In this document: positions 32,475-40,811 of the stretch, in pieces
Position numbering within the stretch: the stretch's first letter is position 1
Layout: every line of letters begins with the position of its first letter
Assembly: GCA_026645575.1 (NCBI GenBank)
Contig: JAPKMW010000075.1
Location: 1 to 56,847 of the forward strand
Direction: 5' to 3'
DNA: 56,847 bases
From: Caldilineaceae bacterium
GTDB lineage: Bacteria; Chloroflexota; Anaerolineae; Caldilineales; Caldilineaceae
Translations under genes and position numbers: made by a program
Notes under the pieces: model-generated
Databases searched by the model: none
What the model was told of the DNA's origin: nothing
What the model saw: the letters and a program-made list of their open reading frames with translations, nothing else

Positions 32475-33254
32475 ATGGACGAAATTGTACGGGTTGAACG
32501 GGACGCCGACATTGCTACCCTGATCCTTAATCGACCAGATAAGCTCAATGCACTCAGTAAAGCGCTCTGGCAAGGGGTGGGTGATACCATGCGACAACTT
32601 GCCATTGATGAAAGTTTGCGCTGTATTGTGCTGCGCGGGGCCGGCGATCGCGCCTTTTCCCCCGGCGCGGACATCAAAGAATTTGAAAGCGAACGGGCCA
32701 ACTTTGCCCAGGCCAAAGCCTATGGCACGGTCATGCACCAGACCATGGCCGCCATTCGTGATTGCCCGATTCCTACCGTCGCACTGATCAAAGGCATCTG
32801 TGTCGGCGGCGGGCTGGAACTGGCGATCATGTGCGATCTGCGCATCTGTGGCGCGTCGAGCCGCTTTGGCGTGCCGATCAACCGCATCGGCGTCATCATG
32901 GCCTACCCAGAAATCGAAGCATTGATCGACCTCGTCGGACGGGCGACAGCGTTGGAAATCTTGCTCGAAGGGCGGGTCTTCGACGCACAGGAAGCCAAGG
33001 AGAAGGGTCTGGTGACGCGTGTTGTCGCGGACGATCAGGTGGAAGCCGAAGCCTACGCCACCGCCCGTCGTATTGCTGATGGGGCGCCCCATTCTAATCG
33101 ACTGCATAAACAGTTTGCCCGTCGCCTGCTCAATCCACAGTCGTTGACACCCACTGAATTTGACGAAGGCTTTGCCAGCGCCAACTTTGCCGACTACCAG
33201 GAAGGCTATCGCGCCTTTGTGGAAAAGCGCCAACCGCGCTTTACAGGACAGTAG
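32475..33254 (+). CDS. Enoyl-CoA hydratase/isomerase family protein
   Basis: This 259-aa crotonase-fold protein has the first oxyanion block RGAGDRAFSPGADIKEFE and the second block KGICVGGGLELAIMCDLRICGASSRFG. The typical catalytic Glu pair is not clearly both visible, so hydratase versus isomerase cannot be fixed. It acts in acyl-CoA metabolism in the cytoplasm. The HD protein follows four bases later and the CoA-transferase a little further on, suggesting a small acyl-CoA operon or a loose cluster. A carnityl-CoA dehydratase-like role is possible given the CaiB-type gene. Confidence 0.9.
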   Translation: MDEIVRVERDADIATLILNRPDKLNALSKALWQGVGDTMRQLAIDESLRCIVLRGAGDRAFSPGADIKEFESERANFAQAKAYGTVMHQTMAAIRDCPIPTVALIKGICVGGGLELAIMCDLRICGASSRFGVPINRIGVIMAYPEIEALIDLVGRATALEILLEGRVFDAQEAKEKGLVTRVVADDQVEAEAYATARRIADGAPHSNRLHKQFARRLLNPQSLTPTEFDEGFASANFADYQEGYRAFVEKRQPRFTGQ

Positions 33255-33258
33255 CCGC

Positions 33259-33861
33259 ATGGATCAGCGAAACGATGGACGCTTACAGCAACAAATTGCC
33301 TTTATCATGGAGTTGGATAAGTTGAAAAGTATCCTGCGCCGCTCCTACGTCACCCATGCAGAGCGCCGGGAAAATTCGGCAGAACACAGTTGGCACATTG
33401 CCCTGGCTGCCCTGACCCTGGCCGAACACGCCAACGAACCAGTGGACGTTAGTCATGTGATCAAGCTGCTATTAATTCATGACATTGTCGAGATCGACGC
33501 CGGTGACACCTTTGTCTATGATACGACCGGTAAAGTTGATCAATTTGACCGGGAAACGCTGGCCGCTGAACGCATCTTTGGCTTGCTCCCACCGGAGCAG
33601 GGCGCAACGTATCGCAAGCTATGGCAGGAATTTGAGGAGCGGGTCACACCAGAGGCAAAATTTGCACGGGCGGTGGATCGACTGCTGCCGGTGCTACACA
33701 ATTGTTATACAGAAGGTCGCGGCTGGCGCGAGCATAACATTCACCAAAACCAGGTGCTGACGGCCAACCGTGTCATGGAAGAAGGCTCGGCCGAGTTATG
33801 GCGCTTTATTCAAGACAAGATTCAGGATGCCGTTGACCAGGGGCATCTGGCAGAGGCATAG
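33259..33861 (+). CDS. HD-domain phosphohydrolase (YfbR/HDDC2-like)
   Basis: This 200-aa protein has the HD signature: H in AEHSWHIALAAL, then HDIVEIDAGD, which together coordinate metal. The family includes 5'-deoxyribonucleotidases and related nucleotide phosphatases. The ATG at 33259 is used because the preceding gene ends at 33254; a longer ORF start overlaps it. It appears co-transcribed with the enoyl-CoA hydratase. Substrate is unknown. Confidence 0.85.
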   Translation: MDQRNDGRLQQQIAFIMELDKLKSILRRSYVTHAERRENSAEHSWHIALAALTLAEHANEPVDVSHVIKLLLIHDIVEIDAGDTFVYDTTGKVDQFDRETLAAERIFGLLPPEQGATYRKLWQEFEERVTPEAKFARAVDRLLPVLHNCYTEGRGWREHNIHQNQVLTANRVMEEGSAELWRFIQDKIQDAVDQGHLAEA

Positions 33862-33975
33862 GAACACAACAACGGATTTGGGAAGCAGCGGATGGTCTGC
33901 TTGCTTATCAGAAACGGATACAGTCAAAAGCATTTTATACTTAATCGTAAACATGTTATTTTTCGGAATAAAACC

Positions 33976-35208
33976 ATGACAACCCATCAACCACACCGCG
34001 GTCCGCTCACTGGACTCAAAGTTGTCGAAATTACTCATATTATGGCCGGACCGACTTGTGGCCTGATGTTGGCCGACATGGGCGCCGATGTCATCAAAGT
34101 GGAGCGCCTACCACGCGGCGATGACACCCGGCGCACCATCCCGCCGACCATTGATGGTGAATCGGCCGCTTTTATGATGATGAATCGCAACAAACGGGGC
34201 ATCGCCATTGATTTCAAACAGCCTGCCGGCATTGCCGCCCTGCGCCGCTTGATTCTGCAAGCCGACATTCTGGTGGAAAATTTGCGCACCGGCGCGCTGG
34301 CCCATTATGGCTTGGGCTACGATGCGCTCAAGGCCGAACACCCTGGTCTCATCTACTGTTCCATTACCGGCTTTGGTCTCACTGGCCCCTATGCTGAACG
34401 AGGCGGTTTTGACCTGATCGCCCAGGGCATGAGCGGCCTCATGAGCATCACCGGCGACATGCCGACGGAAGAGAATCGCAACCCAGCCCCCGTCAAAGTG
34501 GGCGCACCGATGACCGACATCACTGCCGGGATTCTGTCGGCAATGGGGATTTTGGCGGCACTCTACCATCGTCAGCAGACGGGGCTGGGGCAACAAGTGG
34601 ATACATCACTCTTTGAAGCCGGCATCACGCACACCTACTGGCAGTCGGCCATTTGTCTGGCGACAGGGGTGTCGCCGGGGCCGCTGGGATCGGCCCACCC
34701 ACTGATGGCGCCCTATCAAGCCTTTGAAACCGCTGATGGTTGGATCAACATTGGCGCCGCCAACCAGGCCAATTGGGAGAAATTGATCAAAGCGCTGGAC
34801 GCCGAGCATCTGGGCGCCGATCCGCGCTTTGTCAACAACGCCGGTCGGCTCACCAATTTGCCGGAACTGGTCAAACTGTTGACCCCCTACTTTCATCACC
34901 ACACCACTGCCGAATGGATGACCATTTTTGAGGAGATCGGCCTACCTGCCGGGCCGGTGCTTTCGATTGCCGAGATGCACGCCGATCCGCAGACCATTGC
35001 CCGTGAGATGTTGGTAGAGGTGGAACATAGTCGAGTCGGAAAAGTGAAAACAATGGGCTTGCCGGTGAAATTTTCGGAAACGCCGGGCGGCGTCCGCCAC
35101 GGGGCGCCGGTACTGGGGGAACACACACACGAAATCCTGTTAGAAGCAGGGTACAGTACGGCTGAAATTAGAAACCTAGTGGAAGTTGGGGCGGTTGCGA
35201 CGTTGTAG
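33976..35208 (+). CDS. Family III (CaiB/BaiF) CoA-transferase
   Basis: This 410-aa protein begins with PLTGLKVVEITHIMAGP and GADVIKVERLPRGDDTRR, hallmarks of family III CoA-transferases, and carries the catalytic Asp region QQVDTSLFEAGI. It moves CoA between carboxylates in formate/oxalate, carnitine or bile-acid type pathways. It fits the upstream enoyl-CoA hydratase. The ATG at 33976 has only a weak ribosome site; a longer start gives a non-homologous extension. Its last 41 bases overlap the converging nucleotidyltransferase gene. Confidence 0.92.
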   Translation: MTTHQPHRGPLTGLKVVEITHIMAGPTCGLMLADMGADVIKVERLPRGDDTRRTIPPTIDGESAAFMMMNRNKRGIAIDFKQPAGIAALRRLILQADILVENLRTGALAHYGLGYDALKAEHPGLIYCSITGFGLTGPYAERGGFDLIAQGMSGLMSITGDMPTEENRNPAPVKVGAPMTDITAGILSAMGILAALYHRQQTGLGQQVDTSLFEAGITHTYWQSAICLATGVSPGPLGSAHPLMAPYQAFETADGWINIGAANQANWEKLIKALDAEHLGADPRFVNNAGRLTNLPELVKLLTPYFHHHTTAEWMTIFEEIGLPAGPVLSIAEMHADPQTIAREMLVEVEHSRVGKVKTMGLPVKFSETPGGVRHGAPVLGEHTHEILLEAGYSTAEIRNLVEVGAVATL

Positions 35209-35782
35209 CATCGGTTCCGGTCAAGGCGCGCTGTAAGAGATCAACAACGCCTAATCCAGCAGCGCCTTGCCGCAGATAGCGCAGATCCAGCCGTTCGCCC
35301 TGAATCTGGATCACGCCCAGAATATCGCGCCACTGCCGGTCGGATACCTCGCCGCCGAGACGATACCATTCCAGTTTGGCGAGAATGGTGTCTTCGGGAC
35401 TCGCGACATAGGCGGTGCGTTCCGGGTTCGTGGCAACGACATATTGGCGCCGCTGACGCATTTGATCCCGGTCAAACTGGCGCGCTTTGGGCAGGAAAAT
35501 ATCAACCTTGAACATGGTCTCCAGATGAATCAGGTTGAAGCTGCTGCGGTGGCGGATGGCGTCATAAATCGAAGTATCGGCGATGTAGTAGCGGTCGCCC
35601 AGTTGTTGCACCAAGAGCGGGACATGCTCAGGGCGGATGTCAGCCACAAGGTCGCTGTCCAGGGTTGTGCGCGAAAAACCATGCAGTGCGCTTGCCATTG
35701 AACCACCAACCAAATAGGGAATTTGGAGTTGTTCCAAAACGGCAACAACGTCGAGCGTTACCGTGAGTGCATTATCCTGCAT
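35168..35782 (-). CDS. Nucleotidyltransferase (MNT/AbiEii-type)
   Basis: This 204-aa protein has a minimal nucleotidyltransferase core: QIPYLVGGSMASALHGFSR (G-G-S) and TLDSDLVADI (D-x-D), the nucleotide and metal site. The C-terminal part, LEWYRLGGEVSDRQWRDILGV, resembles the AbiEii/MNT group. An ATG at 35782 follows GGAGAG; a longer ORF start exists at 35809. It overlaps by about 11 bases the preceding 100-aa gene on the same strand, so the two are probably one unit, with the arrangement of a toxin-antitoxin pair. Which member would be toxic is not shown. Confidence 0.8.
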   Translation of the reverse strand: MQDNALTVTLDVVAVLEQLQIPYLVGGSMASALHGFSRTTLDSDLVADIRPEHVPLLVQQLGDRYYIADTSIYDAIRHRSSFNLIHLETMFKVDIFLPKARQFDRDQMRQRRQYVVATNPERTAYVASPEDTILAKLEWYRLGGEVSDRQWRDILGVIQIQGERLDLRYLRQGAAGLGVVDLLQRALTGTDATTSQPPQLPLGF

Positions 35783-36074
35783 TCTGAGTCTCTCCACTAC
35801 ACTGTGCATGTTTTGCTTCGTTTACCATTTTCGGCAGTGGCCCATATGCTTGTAACGCCAGTTCCGGCCCTAATAGTAAATCGGCCATACGGCGGCGTAG
35901 CTCCATTTCATCGGCTTGTGGATACCGTTCACGTAAACCACTGAGCATCAAGGTACGTGTACTTTGATTAAGCTGTACAACCATTTCCAGTTTCCGCCAC
36001 GGCGGCGCCTGACGGGTCAACTGAACCAGGACGGCCTCAGCTTCTGGCCGTGTATCGGTAAAATAGCCGCTCAT
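35772..36074 (-). CDS. Conserved-looking small protein paired with MNT gene
   Basis: This 100-aa protein begins MSGYFTDTRPEAEAVLVQL and contains APPWRKLEMVVQLNQSTR, LRERYPQADEMELRRRMADLL and LGPELALQAYGP. It has no signal peptide or membrane segment and looks mostly helical. GAGGAA precedes its ATG at 36074. It is translated just ahead of the nucleotidyltransferase and overlaps it. I recall similar small genes in front of similar nucleotidyltransferases in cyanobacteria and Chloroflexota, but do not know a named family. It may be the antitoxin or a regulator. Confidence 0.75.
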   Translation of the reverse strand: MSGYFTDTRPEAEAVLVQLTRQAPPWRKLEMVVQLNQSTRTLMLSGLRERYPQADEMELRRRMADLLLGPELALQAYGPLPKMVNEAKHAQCSGETQNAG

Positions 36075-36183
36075 GTACTGTTGTTCCTCGCAGCGCTAAA
36101 CAAGCTTACTCGTCCATCCTTGCCTTTTCATTATACCATAAGTATACTGTTACCAGTGCTTGGTGGAAAATGGAGAAAATAAC

Positions 36184-36494
36184 ATGGCCTACTATCTCGT
36201 GCGCGCCACCCCAAAGCGGATCGGCTACCCGAACTGGCGGAAAAATTGCGCCAGAACGCGTTTGCCAACCTGCGCCCCTTTGGCCTGGCAGTGAGTCCTG
36301 GTCTCAACAATGCCCGCTGGGAAAATGACACGATTGCCATTTGGGAAGAAGAAGATTACTGTTCGCCACCCCTGGCCATGGAACGGGCTGCGATGCTAGA
36401 TCACTATTTTGATGACATCCAAGTCGAGCGAGTGCAAAAGGAGGAAGGCTGGGGACGCATTATCGCCTTGCTGAAGGTGTTTCCCATAGGCTAA
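36184..36494 (+). pseudogene. Frameshifted small protein gene
   Basis: The start ATG at 36184 gives MAYYLVRATPK, but this frame stops after 36 codons. The following conserved-looking sequence, PKADRLPELAEKLRQNAF, continues in another frame and runs to 36494 (NLRPFGLAVSP...). The change happens within the CCCCAAAG run near 36213-36223, so a one-base slip there would restore one protein of about 103 aa. It may be a recent mutation or a base error in the assembly. I do not recognise the family. Confidence 0.65.
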
Positions 36495-36558
36495 ATCGCG
36501 TAGTATACTATGTTTTATCTAACCATCAACCATTATAAACTAGAAGTAAGGTACACCT

Positions 36559-38292
36559 ATGGCACACACCACCAATGGTTCCGGCCTGCGCAGCGACGCC
36601 TGGTTTGGCCGGCCCGACCAACTGGGCTTTATTCATCGCAGTTGGATCAAAAACCAGGGCCACCCTGATCAGATGTTTGACGGGCGACCGGTCATCGGCA
36701 TCTGTAACACGTGGTCGGACTTGACGCCCTGTAATGGGCATTTCCGCATTCTGGCCGAACAGGTCAAGCGGGGTGTCTATGAGGCGGGCGGCTATCCGCT
36801 CGAATTTCCGGTGATGTCGCTGGGCGAAGCGCTCATGCGCCCAACGACCATGCTCTATCGCAACCTGGCGAGTATGGATGTGGAAGAGAGCATCCGCGCC
36901 AACCCGCTTGACGGCGTGATCATCCTGGCCGGCTGTGACAAGACCACGCCCTCTACCATTATGGGCGCGGCCAGCGTCGATCTGCCGACGATCGTGGTCT
37001 CCGGTGGGCCAATGCTCAACGGCGAATTTCGCGGCAGAGCCATTGGCTCCGGCACCGATGTCTGGAAATTTAGTGATGATGTGCGCGCCGGTCGCATGAG
37101 CATCGAAGAATACCAGGAAGCCGAAGCCTGTATGTCACGCAGTGATGGCCACTGCAACACGATGGGTACAGCCTCGACCATGGCCTGTATGGTCGAATCG
37201 CTGGGTTTGGGCTTGCCGAGCAACGCCGCTATTCCCGCTTCCGATGCACGGCGCAAGCGCTTGTCACACCTGGCCGGCAACCGCATTGTCGAGATGGTGC
37301 GGGAAGATTTGCGCCTTTCCAAGATTTTAACGCGCCAAGCCTTTGAGAATGCGATCATGGTGAATGCCGGGATTGGCGGCTCGACCAACTTTGTCGTCCA
37401 CCTGTTGGCGATTGCCGGTCGCGTCGGCGTTGACTTACGCTTGGAGGATTTTGATCGGTTGGGGAGCCATTTGCCGCTGCTCGTCAACCTCATGCCATCG
37501 GGCAAGTATTTGATGGAAGATTTCTATTACGCTGGTGGGCTGCCGGTGTTGATGCAGAGCATGAGCCATCTGCTGCACCTGGATGCGCTGACCGTAAGCG
37601 GCAAAACCGTTGGTGAAAACATTGCCACCGCCCAATGCTATAATCGCGACGTGATCGCCACGGCCGATACGCCTCTTATCCCCGAAGCCGGCATTGCGGT
37701 ACTCAAGGGCAATCTTTGTGAAAATGGCGCCATCATTAAGCCCTCGGCGGCCTCGCCAGCTTTGATGAAACACCGCGGGCGCGCCGTTGTCTTCCAACAC
37801 GTTGAGGATTATCACAACCGCATTGATGACCCCACCCTGGATGTCGATGCCGATTGTGTGCTGGTGATGCAGAATGTCGGCCCGCGCGGCTATCCGGGGA
37901 TGCCGGAGGTAGGCAATATGGGCATTCCAGCCAAGTTGCTGCGTGAGGGTGTCACCGACATGGTGCGCATCTCCGATGGGCGCATGAGCGGCACGGCCTT
38001 TGGCACGGTGATCCTCCACGTTGCGCCCGAAGCGGCGATTGGCGGCACGCTGGCATTGGTGCAAAATGGCGATATGATCGAACTAGATGTCGCTAACCGG
38101 CGGTTACATCTGGATGTGCCGGAGGAAGAGTTGGCCCGTCGCCGCGCCGCGTGGCAACCGCCGGCAGTACCGCACACCGAGCGCGGCTATGCCAAGTTGT
38201 ATACCCAACATGTCTTGCAGGCAGATCGCGGCGTTGACTTTGATTTCCTGGTCGGCAAGTCGGGGGCGTTTATTCCGCGCGATTCACATTAA
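36559..38292 (+). CDS. Sugar-acid dehydratase of IlvD/Edd family (arabinonate/xylonate type)
   Basis: This 577-aa iron-sulfur dehydratase carries the cluster Cys at C58 (TPCNGHF), C126 (LAGCDKTTPS) and C199 (HCNTMGTAST). The NGHF and MSRS-G-CNTMGTAST forms and the length match the pentonate dehydratases (L-arabinonate, D-xylonate) more closely than classic dihydroxy-acid dehydratase. They remove water to give a 2-keto-3-deoxy sugar acid. It should work with a preceding dehydrogenase and a later aldolase, none of which adjoin it. AAGTAAGG precedes the ATG. Confusion with 6-phosphogluconate dehydratase remains possible. Confidence 0.9.
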   Translation: MAHTTNGSGLRSDAWFGRPDQLGFIHRSWIKNQGHPDQMFDGRPVIGICNTWSDLTPCNGHFRILAEQVKRGVYEAGGYPLEFPVMSLGEALMRPTTMLYRNLASMDVEESIRANPLDGVIILAGCDKTTPSTIMGAASVDLPTIVVSGGPMLNGEFRGRAIGSGTDVWKFSDDVRAGRMSIEEYQEAEACMSRSDGHCNTMGTASTMACMVESLGLGLPSNAAIPASDARRKRLSHLAGNRIVEMVREDLRLSKILTRQAFENAIMVNAGIGGSTNFVVHLLAIAGRVGVDLRLEDFDRLGSHLPLLVNLMPSGKYLMEDFYYAGGLPVLMQSMSHLLHLDALTVSGKTVGENIATAQCYNRDVIATADTPLIPEAGIAVLKGNLCENGAIIKPSAASPALMKHRGRAVVFQHVEDYHNRIDDPTLDVDADCVLVMQNVGPRGYPGMPEVGNMGIPAKLLREGVTDMVRISDGRMSGTAFGTVILHVAPEAAIGGTLALVQNGDMIELDVANRRLHLDVPEEELARRRAAWQPPAVPHTERGYAKLYTQHVLQADRGVDFDFLVGKSGAFIPRDSH

Positions 38293-38392
38293 CCCGCTTC
38301 CCCACAACCGTGAAGGTGCGACGGTCATCTTCCGGGAAGGTTGGCAAGGTCAAGCCAATTGACGGGATCAAATCTTCCTGGAAGATAAGGTG

Positions 38393-38474
38393 AATTGCTC
38401 CGTAGGGACGCTTGAATTTAGGGACAATGATGTTTGGATCCTTTTCTAAACTCAACTGTCCCTACGGGACAATT
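38393..38474. mobile_element. MITE-like inverted-repeat element, copy 2
   Basis: Imperfect terminal inverted repeats (AATTGCTCCGTAGGGACG at the left, AATTGTCCCGTAGGGAC read inward from the right) bound 82 bp. Its left half aligns with the right end of the element at 9397-9510 (TAGGGACG-T/C-TTG then TTTAGG). It is non-coding and lies in the 355-base gap after the dehydratase gene, which otherwise holds nothing I can identify. Confidence 0.6.
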
Positions 38475-38647
38475 TATAATTAAGCGTGGTTAATTCTTTT
38501 TTTAACCCTGCTTTGTGAAGAATTTCACCGCTACCGCAGCAACTTCGCACCCATTTTGGGAGAAAATTAACTTGACGGTTGACGCTGGCGCGTTTACCAT
38601 TGAGTTTACCGGAAAACCGTTACGCTGAAACCATTGGTAAAGGTTTT

Positions 38648-39142
38648 ATGAATAAATCTATGCAAGCCGCTCCTGATCGTGCTGCAACCGGCGATGGGGC
38701 GACGACGAATAAAATGACCGAACTGTGGGACAATATTGCCAGTCCGGCCGGTTATATCTTGGCCGTCTCTTATCCGGTCTTGGCCTTATCCACCGGGGTG
38801 CGGGCGCTCTATCAACTTTTCTTCAAAGCAGGCGTCACCGATTATCTGCCGCCGGTGATGAGTGGTGTAGCGGCGCTTTGTTACCTGACCGCCACGATTG
38901 GCTTTGTCTATCGTCGCAAGTGGTCGTGGTGGCTGTCGGTGGGGGTGCTGGGGTTTGAAACGCTCTTGACGCTCATCATCGGCACGTGGAGCTACATCGA
39001 CCCGCCGCTCATCGGCAGCACCGTCTGGCGGCACTTTGGCGCCGATTACGGCTACTTCCCGCTCTTTCAACCGTTACTGGGGCTGTTGTGGCTCTTCTGG
39101 CCGGTGACGATGCGGGTCTATGGAATACTTAATGAAAAATAA
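38648..39142 (+). CDS. Small integral membrane protein
   Basis: This 164-aa protein has a hydrophilic N-terminal part of about 40 residues and four predicted membrane segments: [57 protein letters not shown] and [19 protein letters not shown]. The ATG at 38648 follows AAAGG. No family is recognised. It is 40 bases upstream of the ABC permease, so it may belong to the same transcript and might be an accessory subunit. Confidence 0.7.
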   Translation: MNKSMQAAPDRAATGDGATTNKMTELWDNIASPAGYILAVSYPVLALSTGVRALYQLFFKAGVTDYLPPVMSGVAALCYLTATIGFVYRRKWSWWLSVGVLGFETLLTLIIGTWSYIDPPLIGSTVWRHFGADYGYFPLFQPLLGLLWLFWPVTMRVYGILNEK

Positions 39143-39182
39143 TTAATCATTAATTGTTCTCCATTAAGTATTGAGTAATTAC

Positions 39183-40811
39183 ATGCAAAGTCAAACCATT
39201 CTCACCACCCCATCAATTCGACTGGCCAGGGCTTCTACGCTGTGGCGGCGCAACGGCATATTGACTCTCAGTAGTCTTATGGTGGCGGGCTTGATGCTGC
39301 TGCCGTTGGGCTATTTACTCTGGCGGGCGCTGGGCGTTGGCGCCGAGGAAGCATTCGATTTGCTGCTGCGCCCGCGCACGTTGACCATTATCGGGAACAG
39401 CATTTTGTTGGCGGTGACAGTGACGGTTGCCGCGCTACTGATTGCCTTGCCATTAGCCTGGCTGACGGTAGCGACGGATCTGCCGGGGCGCAAGGTGTGG
39501 AGCGTGTTGACGACTTTGCCGCTCGTTTTTCCTACCTACATTGGCGCTTTTGCCTTAATCGCCCTGATCGGGCCGCGCGGCATCGTGCAGGGATGGCTGG
39601 AGCCGCTGGGGGTTGACCGCTTGCCGCCGATCTATGGCTTTGGCGGCGCCGTGTGGACGCTGACACTCTTTACCTATCCCTATCTTTTGTTGAGCATTCG
39701 GGCCGGCTTGCGCAATTTGGATCCGACACTGATTGAAGCGGCGCGGGGACTGGGCTACACCCCCTGGCAGAGCTTCTGGCGCGTCACCTTGCCGGGATTG
39801 CGCCAGTCGATTGTAGCGGGTGCGCTGCTAGTGGCGCTCTATGTGATCAGTGATTTCGGCGCCGTCGCCACCATGCGTTTTACCACCTTTACCAGAGCGA
39901 TCTACGTCCAGTATCTCAACAGTTTTGACCGCAGTTTGGCCGCGCTACTGGCGCTAGTATTAGTGGTTGTGACCTTGTTGCTCCTCTTTGCCGCCCAGCG
40001 CATCCAGGGACGACGGACCACCTATCGCAGCAGCGTTGGCGCCGTGCGCAAACAGCCATTGGTGACGCTTGGCGGCTGGCGCTGGCCGGCGCTGCTTTTT
40101 TGTGGCCTGATTGTAGGCATGGCGCTCATTATGCCGACTGGGGTGATCGTCTACTGGCTGCTACGCGGTCTGGCCGCCGGCGAATCCTTGCAACCGGTCT
40201 GGCAGGCGACGCTCAACAGTGTCAAGGCGTCGGGGTTGGCGGCATTGGTGACGGTGATCGGGGCGCTACCGGTTGCCTACCTAGCGGTGCGTTTTCCTAG
40301 CCGTCTTGCGCTCTGGTTGAGCCGACTGGTCTACATGGGCTATGGGCTACCGGGGATTGTGATTGCGTTGAGTCTGGTCTTTTTGGGCGCCAACTATCTG
40401 ACGCCGCTCTACCAGACGTTGACGATGTTGGTCTTTGGCTATGCCGTGCGCTTTCTGCCCCAGGCAATGGGGACGTTGCGGGCCAATCTGTTGCAGATCA
40501 GCCCACGCTTGGAAGAAGCGGCACGCAGTTTGGGCTTGACCCAGCGTCAGACCTTGTGGCAAGTCACCGCGCCACTGTTGCGTCCTGGGCTGTGGGCTGG
40601 TGTGGCGCTGGTCTTTCTCAGCACGATCAAAGAGCTGCCGGCGACCTTACTGCTGGGGCCAACCGGCTTTACTACGCTGGCGATTCAAATCTGGTCAGCA
40701 ACTGAGGAAGCCTTCTTTGCCCGCGCCGCCGCACCGGCCTTGCTCTTGCTGGCGGTTTCGGCCTGTAGTATTGTGATTATCTTACGACAAGAGGAACGAG
40801 GCGTTTCGTGA
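39183..40811 (+). CDS. Fe3+-type ABC transporter permease (fused pair)
   Basis: This permease of about 542 aa is two six-helix domains in one chain, the FbpB/SfuB/thiamine type. Both EAA loops are visible: EAARGLGYTPWQSFWRVTLP and EEAARSLGLTQRQTLWQV. It forms the channel for Fe3+ or a small cation-type solute. The ATG at 39183 is preferred to an upstream TTG. The ATPase gene overlaps it by four bases. No substrate-binding protein is in the window, so the substrate (Fe3+, thiamine, spermidine, sulfate) is unassigned. Confidence 0.9.
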   Translation: MQSQTILTTPSIRLARASTLWRRNGILTLSSLMVAGLMLLPLGYLLWRALGVGAEEAFDLLLRPRTLTIIGNSILLAVTVTVAALLIALPLAWLTVATDLPGRKVWSVLTTLPLVFPTYIGAFALIALIGPRGIVQGWLEPLGVDRLPPIYGFGGAVWTLTLFTYPYLLLSIRAGLRNLDPTLIEAARGLGYTPWQSFWRVTLPGLRQSIVAGALLVALYVISDFGAVATMRFTTFTRAIYVQYLNSFDRSLAALLALVLVVVTLLLLFAAQRIQGRRTTYRSSVGAVRKQPLVTLGGWRWPALLFCGLIVGMALIMPTGVIVYWLLRGLAAGESLQPVWQATLNSVKASGLAALVTVIGALPVAYLAVRFPSRLALWLSRLVYMGYGLPGIVIALSLVFLGANYLTPLYQTLTMLVFGYAVRFLPQAMGTLRANLLQISPRLEEAARSLGLTQRQTLWQVTAPLLRPGLWAGVALVFLSTIKELPATLLLGPTGFTTLAIQIWSATEEAFFARAAAPALLLLAVSACSIVIILRQEERGVS

